Source: CAYVTV01 sp964454295 (GTDB taxonomy: Bacteria; Bacteroidota; Bacteroidia; Bacteroidales; GCA-2748055). From it: a DNA stretch of 53,128 nt. Made by a program: the position numbers and the translations under genes. This document shows positions 42,471 to 50,844 of this stretch, piece by piece (position 1 is the stretch's first letter; each line of letters opens with the position of its first letter). The stretch covers positions 1 to 53,128 of the forward strand of contig CAYVTV010000002.1 in assembly GCA_964454295.1 (NCBI GenBank), in the 5' to 3' direction. The notes beneath the pieces are model-generated. The model made no database searches and was not told the origin of the DNA. It saw only the letters and a program-made list of their open reading frames with translations.

Positions 42471-42971
42471 TTATTTTTCTCGATGAAAAGTATATGTTCC
42501 AGTCGTTTTGTTATTTTTTAAATTCGTCCATATAAATAAATCAGGAGAAGCAAGTTCAAACGTCCATTTATAAATGGCTTTTTCAGGATTTGAAATATCT
42601 TGTAGCAAAACTTGTTCGCACTTATTTTCTGAAATGAACCATATTGCCCAAATCATAATGTCTGGACTGCTATTGAGAATTCCTGATTCAATAAGTTTAT
42701 CGTTTTTTTTATCATAACCTATAACTGTCTTCTCCTCTATTAATATTTTCCCTTTAGTTTCAGTTTTGAGATAACATTCAAACGCATCATAGAAAGATTT
42801 CATTTCCATTAAGAAGGTTGTATCTTTTCCCATTTCACCCTTCCAGGTGCCCACAAACTGTTTGAATAACTCTAATTGGTTGAATTTAGGTTGGGAAGTT
42901 TGAGCCTGTATTCCCTTTGAGTAGATTAAAAGGAGTACAGCAATTATTGTGATTAGACCAAAAGCCTTCAT
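42471..42971 (-). CDS. Secreted DUF1579/lipocalin-like protein
   Basis: 166 aa with signal peptide (GIQAQ, the same cleavage motif as the two alpha/beta hydrolases). The mature part has FVGTWKGEMGKDTTFLMEM, YDAFECYLKTETKG, TVIGYDKKNDKLIESGI and YKWTFELASPD, the G-x-W start and beta-barrel rhythm of DUF1579/FABP-like small-molecule binders. It begins 4 bp after the stop codon of the hydrolase at 42976, so they are co-transcribed. Confidence 0.7.
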   Translation of the reverse strand: MKAFGLITIIAVLLLIYSKGIQAQTSQPKFNQLELFKQFVGTWKGEMGKDTTFLMEMKSFYDAFECYLKTETKGKILIEEKTVIGYDKKNDKLIESGILNSSPDIMIWAIWFISENKCEQVLLQDISNPEKAIYKWTFELASPDLFIWTNLKNNKTTGTYTFHREK

Positions 42972-42975
42972 TCTT

Positions 42976-43851
42976 CTATTGTTTTAAATAATAATTAAAG
43001 AAAGCCAGTGTGTTTTTGATAATTTGTCTGGTCGTTTCGTTGTCATTATATATTTCAAATCCGTGTAATCCTTCTGAATAATTTATTAAAGTAATTGGCA
43101 AGTTTTGTTTGATTGCTTTGTCAAGAAAATTCTGCATGGATTGGTTTAAATTTGGTATATTATCCTGTCCAGACCTGACAATTAAAAGTGGAACATCGCT
43201 TTTCCAATTATTAGAATCGGGAAGAATAGGCGGTTTTTGAAATCCCATTTGTTTAAACATAGATTCAATCGCAGCGAGATTTTCAACATCCTCCGAAAGA
43301 AAAAATCCATAGTATAATACTGCACAAGAGAAAATACTGGATGAACTTAGAATATAGGAGACCCCTGTAGGAGTATTACCTGAACATACAAAAGCGCCAA
43401 TGCTGTTGTCGTTGATGGATAGATTTGTATGTTCAGATTTAATATACTCAATTAGAGAGATTAAATTATTCTTAGGGTCAATTGTTTCATAAACAATTGC
43501 AGCCATCCCCGATGCAGCAACTATCTTACACCATGAGGTATATTGACCATATTTTCTAAATTGATTACCAGTAAGTTTGACCATTGATGTATCAGGAATT
43601 CCAGTAATAAAGATAATTGCAGAAATATTTCTTTTAAAGTCAAATTTCGGTGGATAATAGATATCCATATTCAGTGCAGTATCTGAAGTTTTAAGGTATG
43701 GTATGTCCTTTTTGGCAATTACATCATTCATTCCTGCAATTTCGTAAGCCACAAATATTTCTTCTAAGTTGTTTGTGGTTTGTGCCTGTATCCCAGTTAT
43801 GCCGTATAAAAGTAATGCAGCAATAATTATGTTTCTTCGAAGTGTATTCAT
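42976..43851 (-). CDS. Secreted alpha/beta hydrolase (dienelactone-hydrolase-like), copy 2
   Basis: 291 aa, paralogue of 33457 (LNMDIYYPPKFDFKR; SWCKIVAASGMAAIVYETID). The nucleophile elbow is IGAFVCSGNTPT (Cys156-Ser157), so Cys followed by Ser is conserved in both copies while the usual G-x-S-x-G is not. Acid LIVRSGQDNIPN, base EGLHGFE. Signal peptide GIQAQ. It heads a two-gene unit with the DUF1579-like gene; copy 1 is paired instead with an SGNH hydrolase. Confidence 0.83.
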   Translation of the reverse strand: MNTLRRNIIIAALLLYGITGIQAQTTNNLEEIFVAYEIAGMNDVIAKKDIPYLKTSDTALNMDIYYPPKFDFKRNISAIIFITGIPDTSMVKLTGNQFRKYGQYTSWCKIVAASGMAAIVYETIDPKNNLISLIEYIKSEHTNLSINDNSIGAFVCSGNTPTGVSYILSSSSIFSCAVLYYGFFLSEDVENLAAIESMFKQMGFQKPPILPDSNNWKSDVPLLIVRSGQDNIPNLNQSMQNFLDKAIKQNLPITLINYSEGLHGFEIYNDNETTRQIIKNTLAFFNYYLKQ

Positions 43852-44080
43852 TTGTCTGGGTTTAAGTAAATGTACTAACCTAAATAACTCTAAGTCAGAA
43901 ATATGATGAAAGTTATGCTAAAATTAAACCAAAGTCAAATAAATCTGCGGATGACAACCAATAGGATTAGTGTTTCGTTATTTTGATGCATTGCTCGTAT
44001 TTAGAACTTCTATGCTTCTCCAGTCCTTATCAAATTTTATCTGTAAAATCATTTTATAGAATACCCCCACATCAGATACT
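43852..44080 (-). repeat. Duplicated upstream region of the alpha/beta hydrolase (copy 2)
   Basis: Homologous to 34336-34600 (see there). It ends where the divergent SnoaL-like promoter begins. The duplicated block thus covers gene plus leader, about 1.1 kb in all. Confidence 0.75.
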
Positions 44081-44121
44081 ATAATGGACTTAGTGTTTAG
44101 TAATTATGTGAGAGAAATATA

Positions 44122-44153
44122 TTTGACTTGGTTTCCATTGTGTCGTAATTTTG
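44122..44153 (+). promoter_or_regulatory. Bacteroidota promoter of the SnoaL-like gene at 44199
   Basis: TTTG at 44122-44125, 20-bp spacer, TAATTTTG at 44146-44153. About 60 bp around it matches 41720-41785, so promoter and gene were duplicated together. Confidence 0.8.
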
Positions 44154-44198
44154 ATAAACAGTTAACCCGATCGACTTTAATCATTAAAATTAGCACTT

Positions 44199-44711
44199 AT
44201 GAAAAAAACATTATTACTTATTGCATTTATTGCACTTACATGGGCTTGCCAAAAAGAAGTTCCCAAAGAATTGACTCTTGAACAGCGTCAGAATATAGCA
44301 GAGGAAATCAGGCAGTTCCAATACAATTGGCTGAAATCGTTGGAAGTATTCAATGAAGAAAACTTTAATGTTTTTCTATCGGGAATGGTACCAGGAGATA
44401 ATGAAGTTTGGATGGGAAATCCTGCAATGTGGTTAAACGAACTTACTTTCTTCCCAAATAATGAAGTTATAAATGAATACTGGCGACCTGAATTTGAAAA
44501 CCGCTCAAGTACAACATTTAAGATTGAAAGAGATTATGTAGCTGTTGCATCTCCAGAATATGCAGTCTATGTGGCACTTGGAACATTTTCAGTAACTGAC
44601 GCACAAGGAAATAATATGGGAGATATCCCAATGTCAAATACGAGTGTTATGGCAAAGACAAACAATGAATGGAAAGTTCTGCATATACACTATTCGTGGC
44701 AAAATGATTAA
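44199..44711 (+). CDS. SnoaL/NTF2-like lipoprotein, copy 2
   Basis: 170 aa. Lipobox FIALTWAC. NTF2-like fold: LTLEQRQNIAEEIRQFQYN helix, PAMWLNELTFFPNNEVI, EYAVYVALGTFSV, MAKTNNEWKVLHIHYSW. Paralogous to 41811 although diverged in the middle. The shared promoter suggests the same regulation. Confidence 0.82.
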   Translation: MKKTLLLIAFIALTWACQKEVPKELTLEQRQNIAEEIRQFQYNWLKSLEVFNEENFNVFLSGMVPGDNEVWMGNPAMWLNELTFFPNNEVINEYWRPEFENRSSTTFKIERDYVAVASPEYAVYVALGTFSVTDAQGNNMGDIPMSNTSVMAKTNNEWKVLHIHYSWQND

Positions 44712-44863
44712 GCAAATCAACTGAGACAGACATGTAGCACCCCAACCAGGCTTAACCAAAGAGGCTACTGACTAGTTCAACAAGTACCTTGATCATTTAA
44801 ACTGAATAGAATATTGTTGACTTACACACTGTTAATCCTATTTATTAACCAAAAACCAAAACA

Positions 44864-45209
44864 ATGAGAAAATTAGCACATTTCAGTTTGATGATTCTGT
44901 TTTTATTCATTTCATGTGCAAAAAACATAAAAACGGAATTAACCGTTGAACAAAAAACCGCTATTGTAGCTGAAGTAGAAAAAGTTCATGATGATTTGAT
45001 TGCCAATCTTAGCAAATTGGATATTGATATATGGACAGAACCCTGGTGGAAAAGCCGGTGCTCCAGACCACTCTTAGCCGGGGAAGGTTGACCATGCCTC
45101 GCCGGACATAACTAATTGTTTTCAATCATTTTAGATTAATGGCATTCTGGCTGGCTGAATGTGGTCAATGCTTCCGGCTTTTGCACAATGGTTAAATGCT
45201 AAAGAATTA
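44864..45209 (+). pseudogene. SnoaL/NTF2-like lipoprotein, copy 3, disrupted by a MITE
   Basis: ATG 44864 gives a lipoprotein start (LFLFISC) and the first helix (ELTVEQKTAIVAEVEKVHDD, LIANLSKLDIDIWTEPW), clearly a third paralogue. The MITE (45047-45185) then begins and the frame ends inside it at 45091. After the MITE, QWLNAKEL recalls MWLNELT of copy 2, but the rest is absent and the convergent gene ends at 45210. The product would be a 75-residue stub. Confidence 0.8.
45047..45185 (+). mobile_element. TGACCAC-box MITE, subfamily B, inserted in a gene
   Basis: 139 bp, TGGAAAAGCCGGTGC to GCTTCCGGCTTTTGCA. Left boxes CCAGACCACTCTTA and GTTGACCATGCC, right box AATGTGGTCAATGC. It interrupts the third SnoaL-like gene. 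No clear target duplication. Confidence 0.88.
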
Positions 45210-45725
45210 TTAATTATTCATTGGATTTCTATTTTGATAATATTGGGCATGTTCCTGCAATGTCAGCATCTGATCATTATAGAATTTTAACATATCTGCT
45301 ATGTTTTCTTCGGAAGGATTTTCTCTTAATTGCTGCTTCAGAATCTTGTATTTTTCATCAAATTTTTGAAGTTCAGAATCAAATTCTTTCCTCTTTTCAG
45401 GGTTAGAAATATACCTGTAGTTCATCCGGATATTTTGATTAATCCGACTTTTATAGCCATGCTCCACTTTCCAGTATTTAAAAGAAATGCTGGTCAGAGG
45501 CGGACCGAGGTATTCTTTCCACAGGAAAAAAGATATTATGAAAATCAGAACTGTCACCATTCCTACTTTTACCAGGTAAGGCAAAATGTCAATCACCTCC
45601 CTGAATTTGTTTGCTAATTTTTTCAAAAAATGCTGAGCATGATTCTGATCAGGGGGGTACTTATCGAATTTATCTTTGTTATCCCTTATGAATTTTTCGA
45701 GTTCTTCTTCATCCCAATTTTTCAT
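45210..45725 (-). CDS. Single-span membrane protein, unknown
   Basis: 171 aa. The acidic N-terminus (WDEEELEKFIRDNKDKFDKY) with a downstream short helix is followed by one membrane span (GMVTVLIFIISFFLW, ~55-70). The C-terminal ~100 residues are charged helices (coiled coil from KRKEFDSELQKFDEKYKILK on). The layout recalls anti-sigma factors, but no sigma factor is next to it. The 3' end lies 25 bp from the MITE. Confidence 0.7.
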   Translation of the reverse strand: MKNWDEEELEKFIRDNKDKFDKYPPDQNHAQHFLKKLANKFREVIDILPYLVKVGMVTVLIFIISFFLWKEYLGPPLTSISFKYWKVEHGYKSRINQNIRMNYRYISNPEKRKEFDSELQKFDEKYKILKQQLRENPSEENIADMLKFYNDQMLTLQEHAQYYQNRNPMNN

Positions 45726-45992
45726 TATTCAGTATGTTTTCAGTTGTTTACAAATATTTGGCACCTAAATATGGGGTGTGTTCATCTAAAGTTACATAAT
45801 TTCACTTATTCCCCGGGTTCTCACATATAATGACGGTTGTTATATGGTCTTCGTTGCATCATGAAAAGCCTGACAACCTGATAACTAATACTTTATTAAT
45901 TTAAATGACGGTTGATTTATTCATGTTTATAGTGATTAGCGACACAGAGTGTTCAGGTATGGTTGCAAAAACTGATTACCAGAATTTCTTCT

Positions 45993-47351
45993 CTAGTATT
46001 TAATATATACGGTTTTTACATTGACAAATTCCCTGATTCCCTGAACTGAGAGTTCTCTTCCGTATCCGGAGAACCCTGTACCTCCGAAGGGCAGACGTGG
46101 ATCAGACTTTACCAGTTCGTTGATAAAAACTGCTCCATCCTTGAATTTATCAATCAGATCGCCGGCTTTGGCAAGATCCCGGGTGAACAGGCTGACACCA
46201 AGACCAAAACGGGTTTTATTTGCAAGTGCAATGGCCTCTTCAGTGTTTCGGAAAATAATCAAAGGTATAACAGGACCAAATACTTCTTCATCAAACACCG
46301 GCATACCGGGTTTTACGTCGGTCATCAATACAGGTTGAAGAAATGCTTTTTCCTGCCTTCCACCATAAATAATCCTGGCTCCCATGTCACAAGATTTTTT
46401 TACCTGCATAACTACCTTTTCAGCCTGTTGAACTGATACCAGGGGCCCAAGGTTAGTTTCCTCATTCATCGGATCTCCCTGTTTTACGGAATTCAGTTTT
46501 TCCAGAAAGAGTTCAACAAACCTGTCATATACTTTTTCCTGAACGATAAATCTTTTTGCAGCTATGCAACTCTGTCCTGCATTTTGTAACCTGGCCATTA
46601 TCCCTGTCGAAACCGCTTTTGTAAGATCTGCATCTTCAAGTACAATGAATGCATTGTTTCCCCCGAGCTCAAGGACAGATTTTTTAATATTTTCCCCGGC
46701 AACAGCAGCTACAATTGAACCGACTTCTTCGCTTCCGGTGAGTGAAACTCCTTTTACAAGTTCATTTTCAATAACCTTTTTTACCCTCCCTGAGCTTATG
46801 ACCAGGTTTCTGAACACCCCTTGGGGAAAACCGGCCATTTCAAAGATTTTTTCAATGTGTGAGGCACAGATCTGGACATTTGACGCATGTTTAAGCAGAA
46901 CAATATTCCCTGCCATAATTGTTGGTACAGCAAAACGAAAGACCTGCCAGAACGGGAAATTCCATGGCATTATCCCAAGAATTACTCCTAGAGGCTCATA
47001 TGAAATGTAGCTTATGTCGGCATCTGTATTAATTAACTCCTGCTTAAGGAAATTCTCTGCGTTAGAGGCATAATAGCTGCAAACCCAGGCACATTTCAAA
47101 ACTTCAGCTTTCGACTCAGTTACTGGTTTCCCCATCTCAGCTGTTATGGCGGCAGAATATAAATCAGTGTTTTCAGTTAATATCCGGCCTGCCTCCCTGA
47201 TCAGAGAGCTTCTCATACTGAAGCTTGTTCCTTTCCAGATTTTGAATGTCTCATCCGCATGGATTATGAGCCTTTCGATTTTCCTGCCGGAGTATTCCCT
47301 GAATTCCCCGATAGATTCTCCTGTAAAGGGATTGATACTTTTCAATATCAT
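45993..47351 (-). CDS. NAD(P)-dependent aldehyde dehydrogenase (succinate-semialdehyde type)
   Basis: 452 aa from ATG 47351 (MILKSINPFTGESIGEF); an in-frame extension to 47483 has no homology-like character, and 452 aa is close to the usual ~456 of this subfamily. Motifs: GIMPWNFPFWQV, LTGSEEVGS, ELGGNNAFIVLEDADL (base Glu), NAGQSCIAAKRF with nucleophile Cys262, and FGGTGFSGYGRE. It oxidises an aldehyde to the acid in the cytoplasm; succinate semialdehyde is the best guess. Monocistronic. Confidence 0.92.
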   Translation of the reverse strand: MILKSINPFTGESIGEFREYSGRKIERLIIHADETFKIWKGTSFSMRSSLIREAGRILTENTDLYSAAITAEMGKPVTESKAEVLKCAWVCSYYASNAENFLKQELINTDADISYISYEPLGVILGIMPWNFPFWQVFRFAVPTIMAGNIVLLKHASNVQICASHIEKIFEMAGFPQGVFRNLVISSGRVKKVIENELVKGVSLTGSEEVGSIVAAVAGENIKKSVLELGGNNAFIVLEDADLTKAVSTGIMARLQNAGQSCIAAKRFIVQEKVYDRFVELFLEKLNSVKQGDPMNEETNLGPLVSVQQAEKVVMQVKKSCDMGARIIYGGRQEKAFLQPVLMTDVKPGMPVFDEEVFGPVIPLIIFRNTEEAIALANKTRFGLGVSLFTRDLAKAGDLIDKFKDGAVFINELVKSDPRLPFGGTGFSGYGRELSVQGIREFVNVKTVYIKY

Positions 47352-47714
47352 TACATCCAACTTATTGATGATCCCCGAATTTAGTAAAAAAGGTGGAATT
47401 ATTTTCGGAAAAGCGAACCCTGTCATAAGACCTGGATCTGCCTCATCATGCGATATACAATATAACATAGCAGCAATTGCCATGCGGTTCCCGCTTCACT
47501 CTTTGGTAGGATAAATTTAGAGAATCTAGTAGGTTATGATTTGCTTTAGTTATTTCAAAATCCTCAAACAACTCCACTGATATCACCCGCAATAATGACT
47601 AACCAATTGATCTCCTTAAAATTCAGATTCAAATAAATTTGAATTAATCTTATTTCTAAGTCGAGACCTCACAAAAAGGACCTGAAGGCTCGTATATAAT
47701 AGAATGCTTTTATT

Positions 47715-47920
47715 CAAATCCTCTGGCGCCAAATACTGACGCTTTGATCAGCATCCTGACCCCATTACGAGGTGAAGCTTGCCAGGGCGTCAGGATTGGC
47801 GCCAAAAAAAAAGACACCTGCAATTGATCTTAAAAGTATCTTCTGATTTAAAAATAAAATCTGTCCTTCTTTGACCACTTCAGGAGAAGGCCTGAAAAGT
47901 ATAAGACATATCAGTGATCA
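47715..47920 (+). repeat. DHR repeat with GC-rich insert
   Basis: Leader AAATCCTCTGGCGCCAAA, then an insert with ATCCTGAC / GTCAGGAT arms (47750-47800), a second TTGGCGCCAAAAAA, AAGACACCTGCAATTG, then AAAATCTGTCCTTCTTTG with closing AGGAGAAGG. The gap 47484-48080 holds this repeat and the terminator below. Confidence 0.65.
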
Positions 47921-47961
47921 TGAGCAATCTCAATAAGGTTACAACTTCTTGCAAACTCACA

Positions 47962-47999
47962 CTTTAATAAAAGACAAGAAGTCAAAATCGACCTCTTGT
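47962..47999 (-). terminator. Rho-independent-type terminator of the ASCH gene
   Basis: On the minus strand, ACAAGAGGTC-GATTTT-GACTTCTTGT (47999-47974) is followed by CTTTTATT. It lies 80 bp past the end of the ASCH gene. Confidence 0.55.
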
Positions 48000-48080
48000 T
48001 TCTTTTCATTAAATTCTGAAAAAACCGCTATTCAATTATTAAACCTTAGGTACTTGCAGATATAGTATCCGTTATTAAAG

Positions 48081-48380
48081 CTAATAACCCGAAAACCAAA
48101 GTAGCTTGTCAAGCCTGATAACCCAGCATAATTCTTTATCACCGCCGTAAATAGCTTTGCCCTTATCTTTGACTATCTCTTTTATAGTCCAACGCATTCG
48201 GCGCGCTCCTTTATGATAGCCGTTTATAAATTCAACCTCAGTATAGTTTCTTCCTTCGAGTCTCGTATTCCAAAATGGTTTAATTTCACGATATTCTTCG
48301 AATTTATAACCACTCCAAATCATGTCATACCATTCTGAATTCAGCGTCATGGTAAGTAGAGCTTTTTGTTTATCTGGCAT
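48081..48380 (-). CDS. ASCH-domain protein
   Basis: 99 aa, single ASCH (PUA-like) domain: LTMTLNSEWYDMIWSGYKFE, EYREIKPFWNTRL, VEFINGYHKGARRM, YGGDKELCWVIRLD. ASCH proteins are predicted RNA binders, and some are N4-acetylcytidine amidohydrolases. The E-Y-R-E-I-K-P-x-W signature is intact. Monocistronic, with a terminator at 47962-47999. Confidence 0.87.
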   Translation of the reverse strand: MPDKQKALLTMTLNSEWYDMIWSGYKFEEYREIKPFWNTRLEGRNYTEVEFINGYHKGARRMRWTIKEIVKDKGKAIYGGDKELCWVIRLDKLLWFSGY

Positions 48381-48439
48381 GTCAGTAAATATTAGTTAAT
48401 AGGAATGTTTCCGTAAATCTTAGGGCAATCTATCTTAAT

Positions 48440-48560
48440 TCAAAGATTATAGTCAATTGTTTTACCGATCTCAATTGTGAGTGCGGTGGTACCTGGTTTC
48501 ATACCCTTGGGCACATTTGTAACAAATTCATCAAGGAATATTGGGTGGTCACTTTGATCT
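48440..48560 (-). pseudogene. C-terminal gene fragment next to an IS21-like end
   Basis: The minus strand reads ADQSDHPIFLDEFVTNVPKG, MKPGTTALTIEIGKTIDYNL, stop at 48440-48442. Upstream (higher coordinates) the frame runs into the GGTGGTC repeats below. The family was not recognised. It is probably a gene cut by the element. Confidence 0.45.
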
Positions 48561-48632
48561 GCGGAAGAGGGGCAAAATACCCTGCGATTAGGTGGTCTTT
48601 TTAATTTGCGATTAGGTGGTCAATTTGTCCGT
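48543..48632. mobile_element. Relic of an IS21-like end
   Basis: Three GGTGGTC units (48545, 48590, 48615). The last two are direct repeats TGCGATTAGGTGGTC 24 bp apart, followed by AATTTGTCCG. This spacing and motif are typical of the multiple terminal repeats of IS21-family transposons. No istA/istB gene is in the window. Confidence 0.6.
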
Positions 48633-48660
48633 TTTTTAATCCCTTAAACACTGCTTGTTA

Positions 48661-50844
48661 TCATTCAATAGTAAGGTAGGCCCGAACAGAATTTCGTACT
48701 CCCTTTTTTGAAATAAATTCAACATTCAAGGTGAACTTATCAGATCTGTTTGCGGGCAGCTCTGCTTCAAACGGGAAATGACGGGTTTCCGCCACTTTCT
48801 GAAAATCCTTAAACACCTCAATGGCTGCAATATCTTCAGGATTATCTGCAGAAGGCAGGATTTTTATTTTACCTGTTTTTGGAATCCGGAATAATTCATC
48901 ACGCGTTCCTCCTTTGAACATAAAATCGGCAACATCATTGCCGCTGGTAAAGTGCTCTGATTTTTTACCGTCAGCTTCAAGGGTGAAAGATAGATTTCTG
49001 AGCACCCCCGGCTCGTCCTTGCCGGGGATCCTGTGAACAATCATCCGGTTCAGGGTTCCATTCGCTTCAGCTTTCCCGCCGGGTTCTGCCAGCTGTATAG
49101 TCAGCTGTTGCGGACCACGGGGAAGCCTTAGCATTTCACTCATTGAGGAATACTCCTGTGCAATCAGCAAGCGAGCCGTATCATATTCTGTAAAGATTAA
49201 GTATTCAGCAGGAGGATTATCGGGTTTGAAATCATAAAAAAGCTCTACTCTGTAATCTCCTGTTTCCACAATATCAATATTGAATACCATTAAACTTCCG
49301 GGTGTTGTCCAGCCATTAAAACGGGTGTCTGACTGCCCGTTTTTCCTTACGGTTCCTCCCAGTTCAACATACGCGTCAAGATTTACCGGGGTTCCTCTCT
49401 CTTCCCAGTTACCTGTCTCGTACACTGCCTGCCTGTATGACCTGCCTCCGGCAATTATACCTGTAAACCAGTTGTCTATCGAGAGCTTCAGTTTGCTGAG
49501 CAATTCAGGATATTTTGCGGCAACATCTTCTTTTTCAAACGGATCAGAATCAAGATCATAAAGCTCATATTCAACGGTATCTTTTCCGTAATGGAACCTG
49601 TCAGTACGTATCAGTTTGAAATTCCTGTGGTGAACAGATATTTCACGTACCCTGGGATGGCTTATGTTGATACTTTCACGTGGTATACGGTAAAAATTGG
49701 TATTGTCAAAATAACACCTCTCATCCCAATCCTGAGGTTCTCTACCCTGAAGTAACGGCCACAGACTTTTTCCTGCTACCGGCAAATTGTTTTCCGGTAA
49801 TTTAACACCGCATGCTTCGAGGATTGTAGGGTAAATATCTATTACTCCTGAAAGGTGACTGAATTTCTTTCCTGCTTCAATTTTATCCTTCCACATAATG
49901 TAAAACGGAGATATGGAGCCCCCTTCATATATTGATGCCTTGCCTCCTCTCAGCACCCTGTTCCAGGCTCTTGTCCGCTCAGCTGTCTCAATCTCATTCA
50001 TCCTGCGGTTGGAATATGAAAGGTCAAAACCCGGTGATGGACCGTCGTCAGACATAAACATTATCATGGTCTTCTCTTCAAGTCCTTCCTCTTTTATCGC
50101 ATCGAGGATTTTTCCGATATTTTTATCAACCAGCTCGATCATTCCGTATAACCGTGCCACATGATCGCTATAATTTCTCTGTTTGTATTTCTGAAACAGA
50201 TCCGCCGGACAATTGAAGGGTTCATGTACCGATTGTATTGGTAAGTAGGCAAAAAAGGGCTTTTTCGTGTTCTGTCCGATAAATCTTACGACCTCATCAC
50301 CAAGGACATCCTCAACCGGCCCGTCGGTATTGACAAGCTTGTTGTTAAAAATGAGTCTTGAATCCAAATATTTGTACAAGACGGGATGGATTCCGATATC
50401 AAAACCACGGTTCCAGGAAAAATAAGACCAGGTTTTGCCGCTGTGCCATTTACCGAAAGCACCAGTAGTATATCCGGCTGTTTTTAGAGCATCTGCAATG
50501 GTGGTTTCATCACGGTGAATAAAATCACGGCCGTTATGAACATCCCATACCCCGGTTTCGAGATGGTAACGGCCCGTAAGAAGTGAAGCTCTTGTGGGAG
50601 CCGAAGCAGCAGAACTTTGATAGAATCTTGTGAATCTTGCTCCACCTTCGGCAATACGGTCAATATTGGGAGTTCTGATCTGGGTATTACCCTCAAAACT
50701 TATATCACCATAACCAAAATCGTCAATAATGAAAAGTATCACATTCGGCTTCCCATTATCTGAGACGGATTGATGGTGATCAGATCCGCATCCTGTCATC
50801 TGTGGTGCCATCAGGCATAATAAGGATATCGCACTTTTATTCAT
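48661..50844 (-). CDS. Type I sulfatase (S1), Ser-type, with C-terminal beta-sandwich domains
   Basis: 727 aa. Lipoprotein start APQMTGC. Sulfatase domain ~33-470: VILFIIDDFGYGDISF metal motif, modification motif Ser81-A-P-T-R followed by ASLLTGR, FGKWHSGK, and MFMSDDGPSPGF. A Ser in the first position means only anSME-type radical SAM maturases can convert it, unlike the Cys-type enzyme at 13540. Residues ~480-727 are extra beta-sandwich (YRVELFYDFKPDNPP; LRLPRGPQQLTIQL), as in aryl-sulfatases with a carbohydrate-binding appendage. It stands alone; substrate unknown. Confidence 0.92.
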   Translation of the reverse strand: MNKSAISLLCLMAPQMTGCGSDHHQSVSDNGKPNVILFIIDDFGYGDISFEGNTQIRTPNIDRIAEGGARFTRFYQSSAASAPTRASLLTGRYHLETGVWDVHNGRDFIHRDETTIADALKTAGYTTGAFGKWHSGKTWSYFSWNRGFDIGIHPVLYKYLDSRLIFNNKLVNTDGPVEDVLGDEVVRFIGQNTKKPFFAYLPIQSVHEPFNCPADLFQKYKQRNYSDHVARLYGMIELVDKNIGKILDAIKEEGLEEKTMIMFMSDDGPSPGFDLSYSNRRMNEIETAERTRAWNRVLRGGKASIYEGGSISPFYIMWKDKIEAGKKFSHLSGVIDIYPTILEACGVKLPENNLPVAGKSLWPLLQGREPQDWDERCYFDNTNFYRIPRESINISHPRVREISVHHRNFKLIRTDRFHYGKDTVEYELYDLDSDPFEKEDVAAKYPELLSKLKLSIDNWFTGIIAGGRSYRQAVYETGNWEERGTPVNLDAYVELGGTVRKNGQSDTRFNGWTTPGSLMVFNIDIVETGDYRVELFYDFKPDNPPAEYLIFTEYDTARLLIAQEYSSMSEMLRLPRGPQQLTIQLAEPGGKAEANGTLNRMIVHRIPGKDEPGVLRNLSFTLEADGKKSEHFTSGNDVADFMFKGGTRDELFRIPKTGKIKILPSADNPEDIAAIEVFKDFQKVAETRHFPFEAELPANRSDKFTLNVEFISKKGVRNSVRAYLTIE

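Noticed and set aside
7859..45185. MITEs as a CRISPR array or as retron-type ncRNAs
   Set aside because: The copies are kilobases apart with no spacers, there is no cas gene or reverse transcriptase in the window, and copies interrupt genes with clean borders.
47352..47483. 44-residue N-terminal extension of the aldehyde dehydrogenase
   Set aside because: The family starts at the MILKSINPFTGE-type N-terminus and the extension has no signal peptide or conserved feature.
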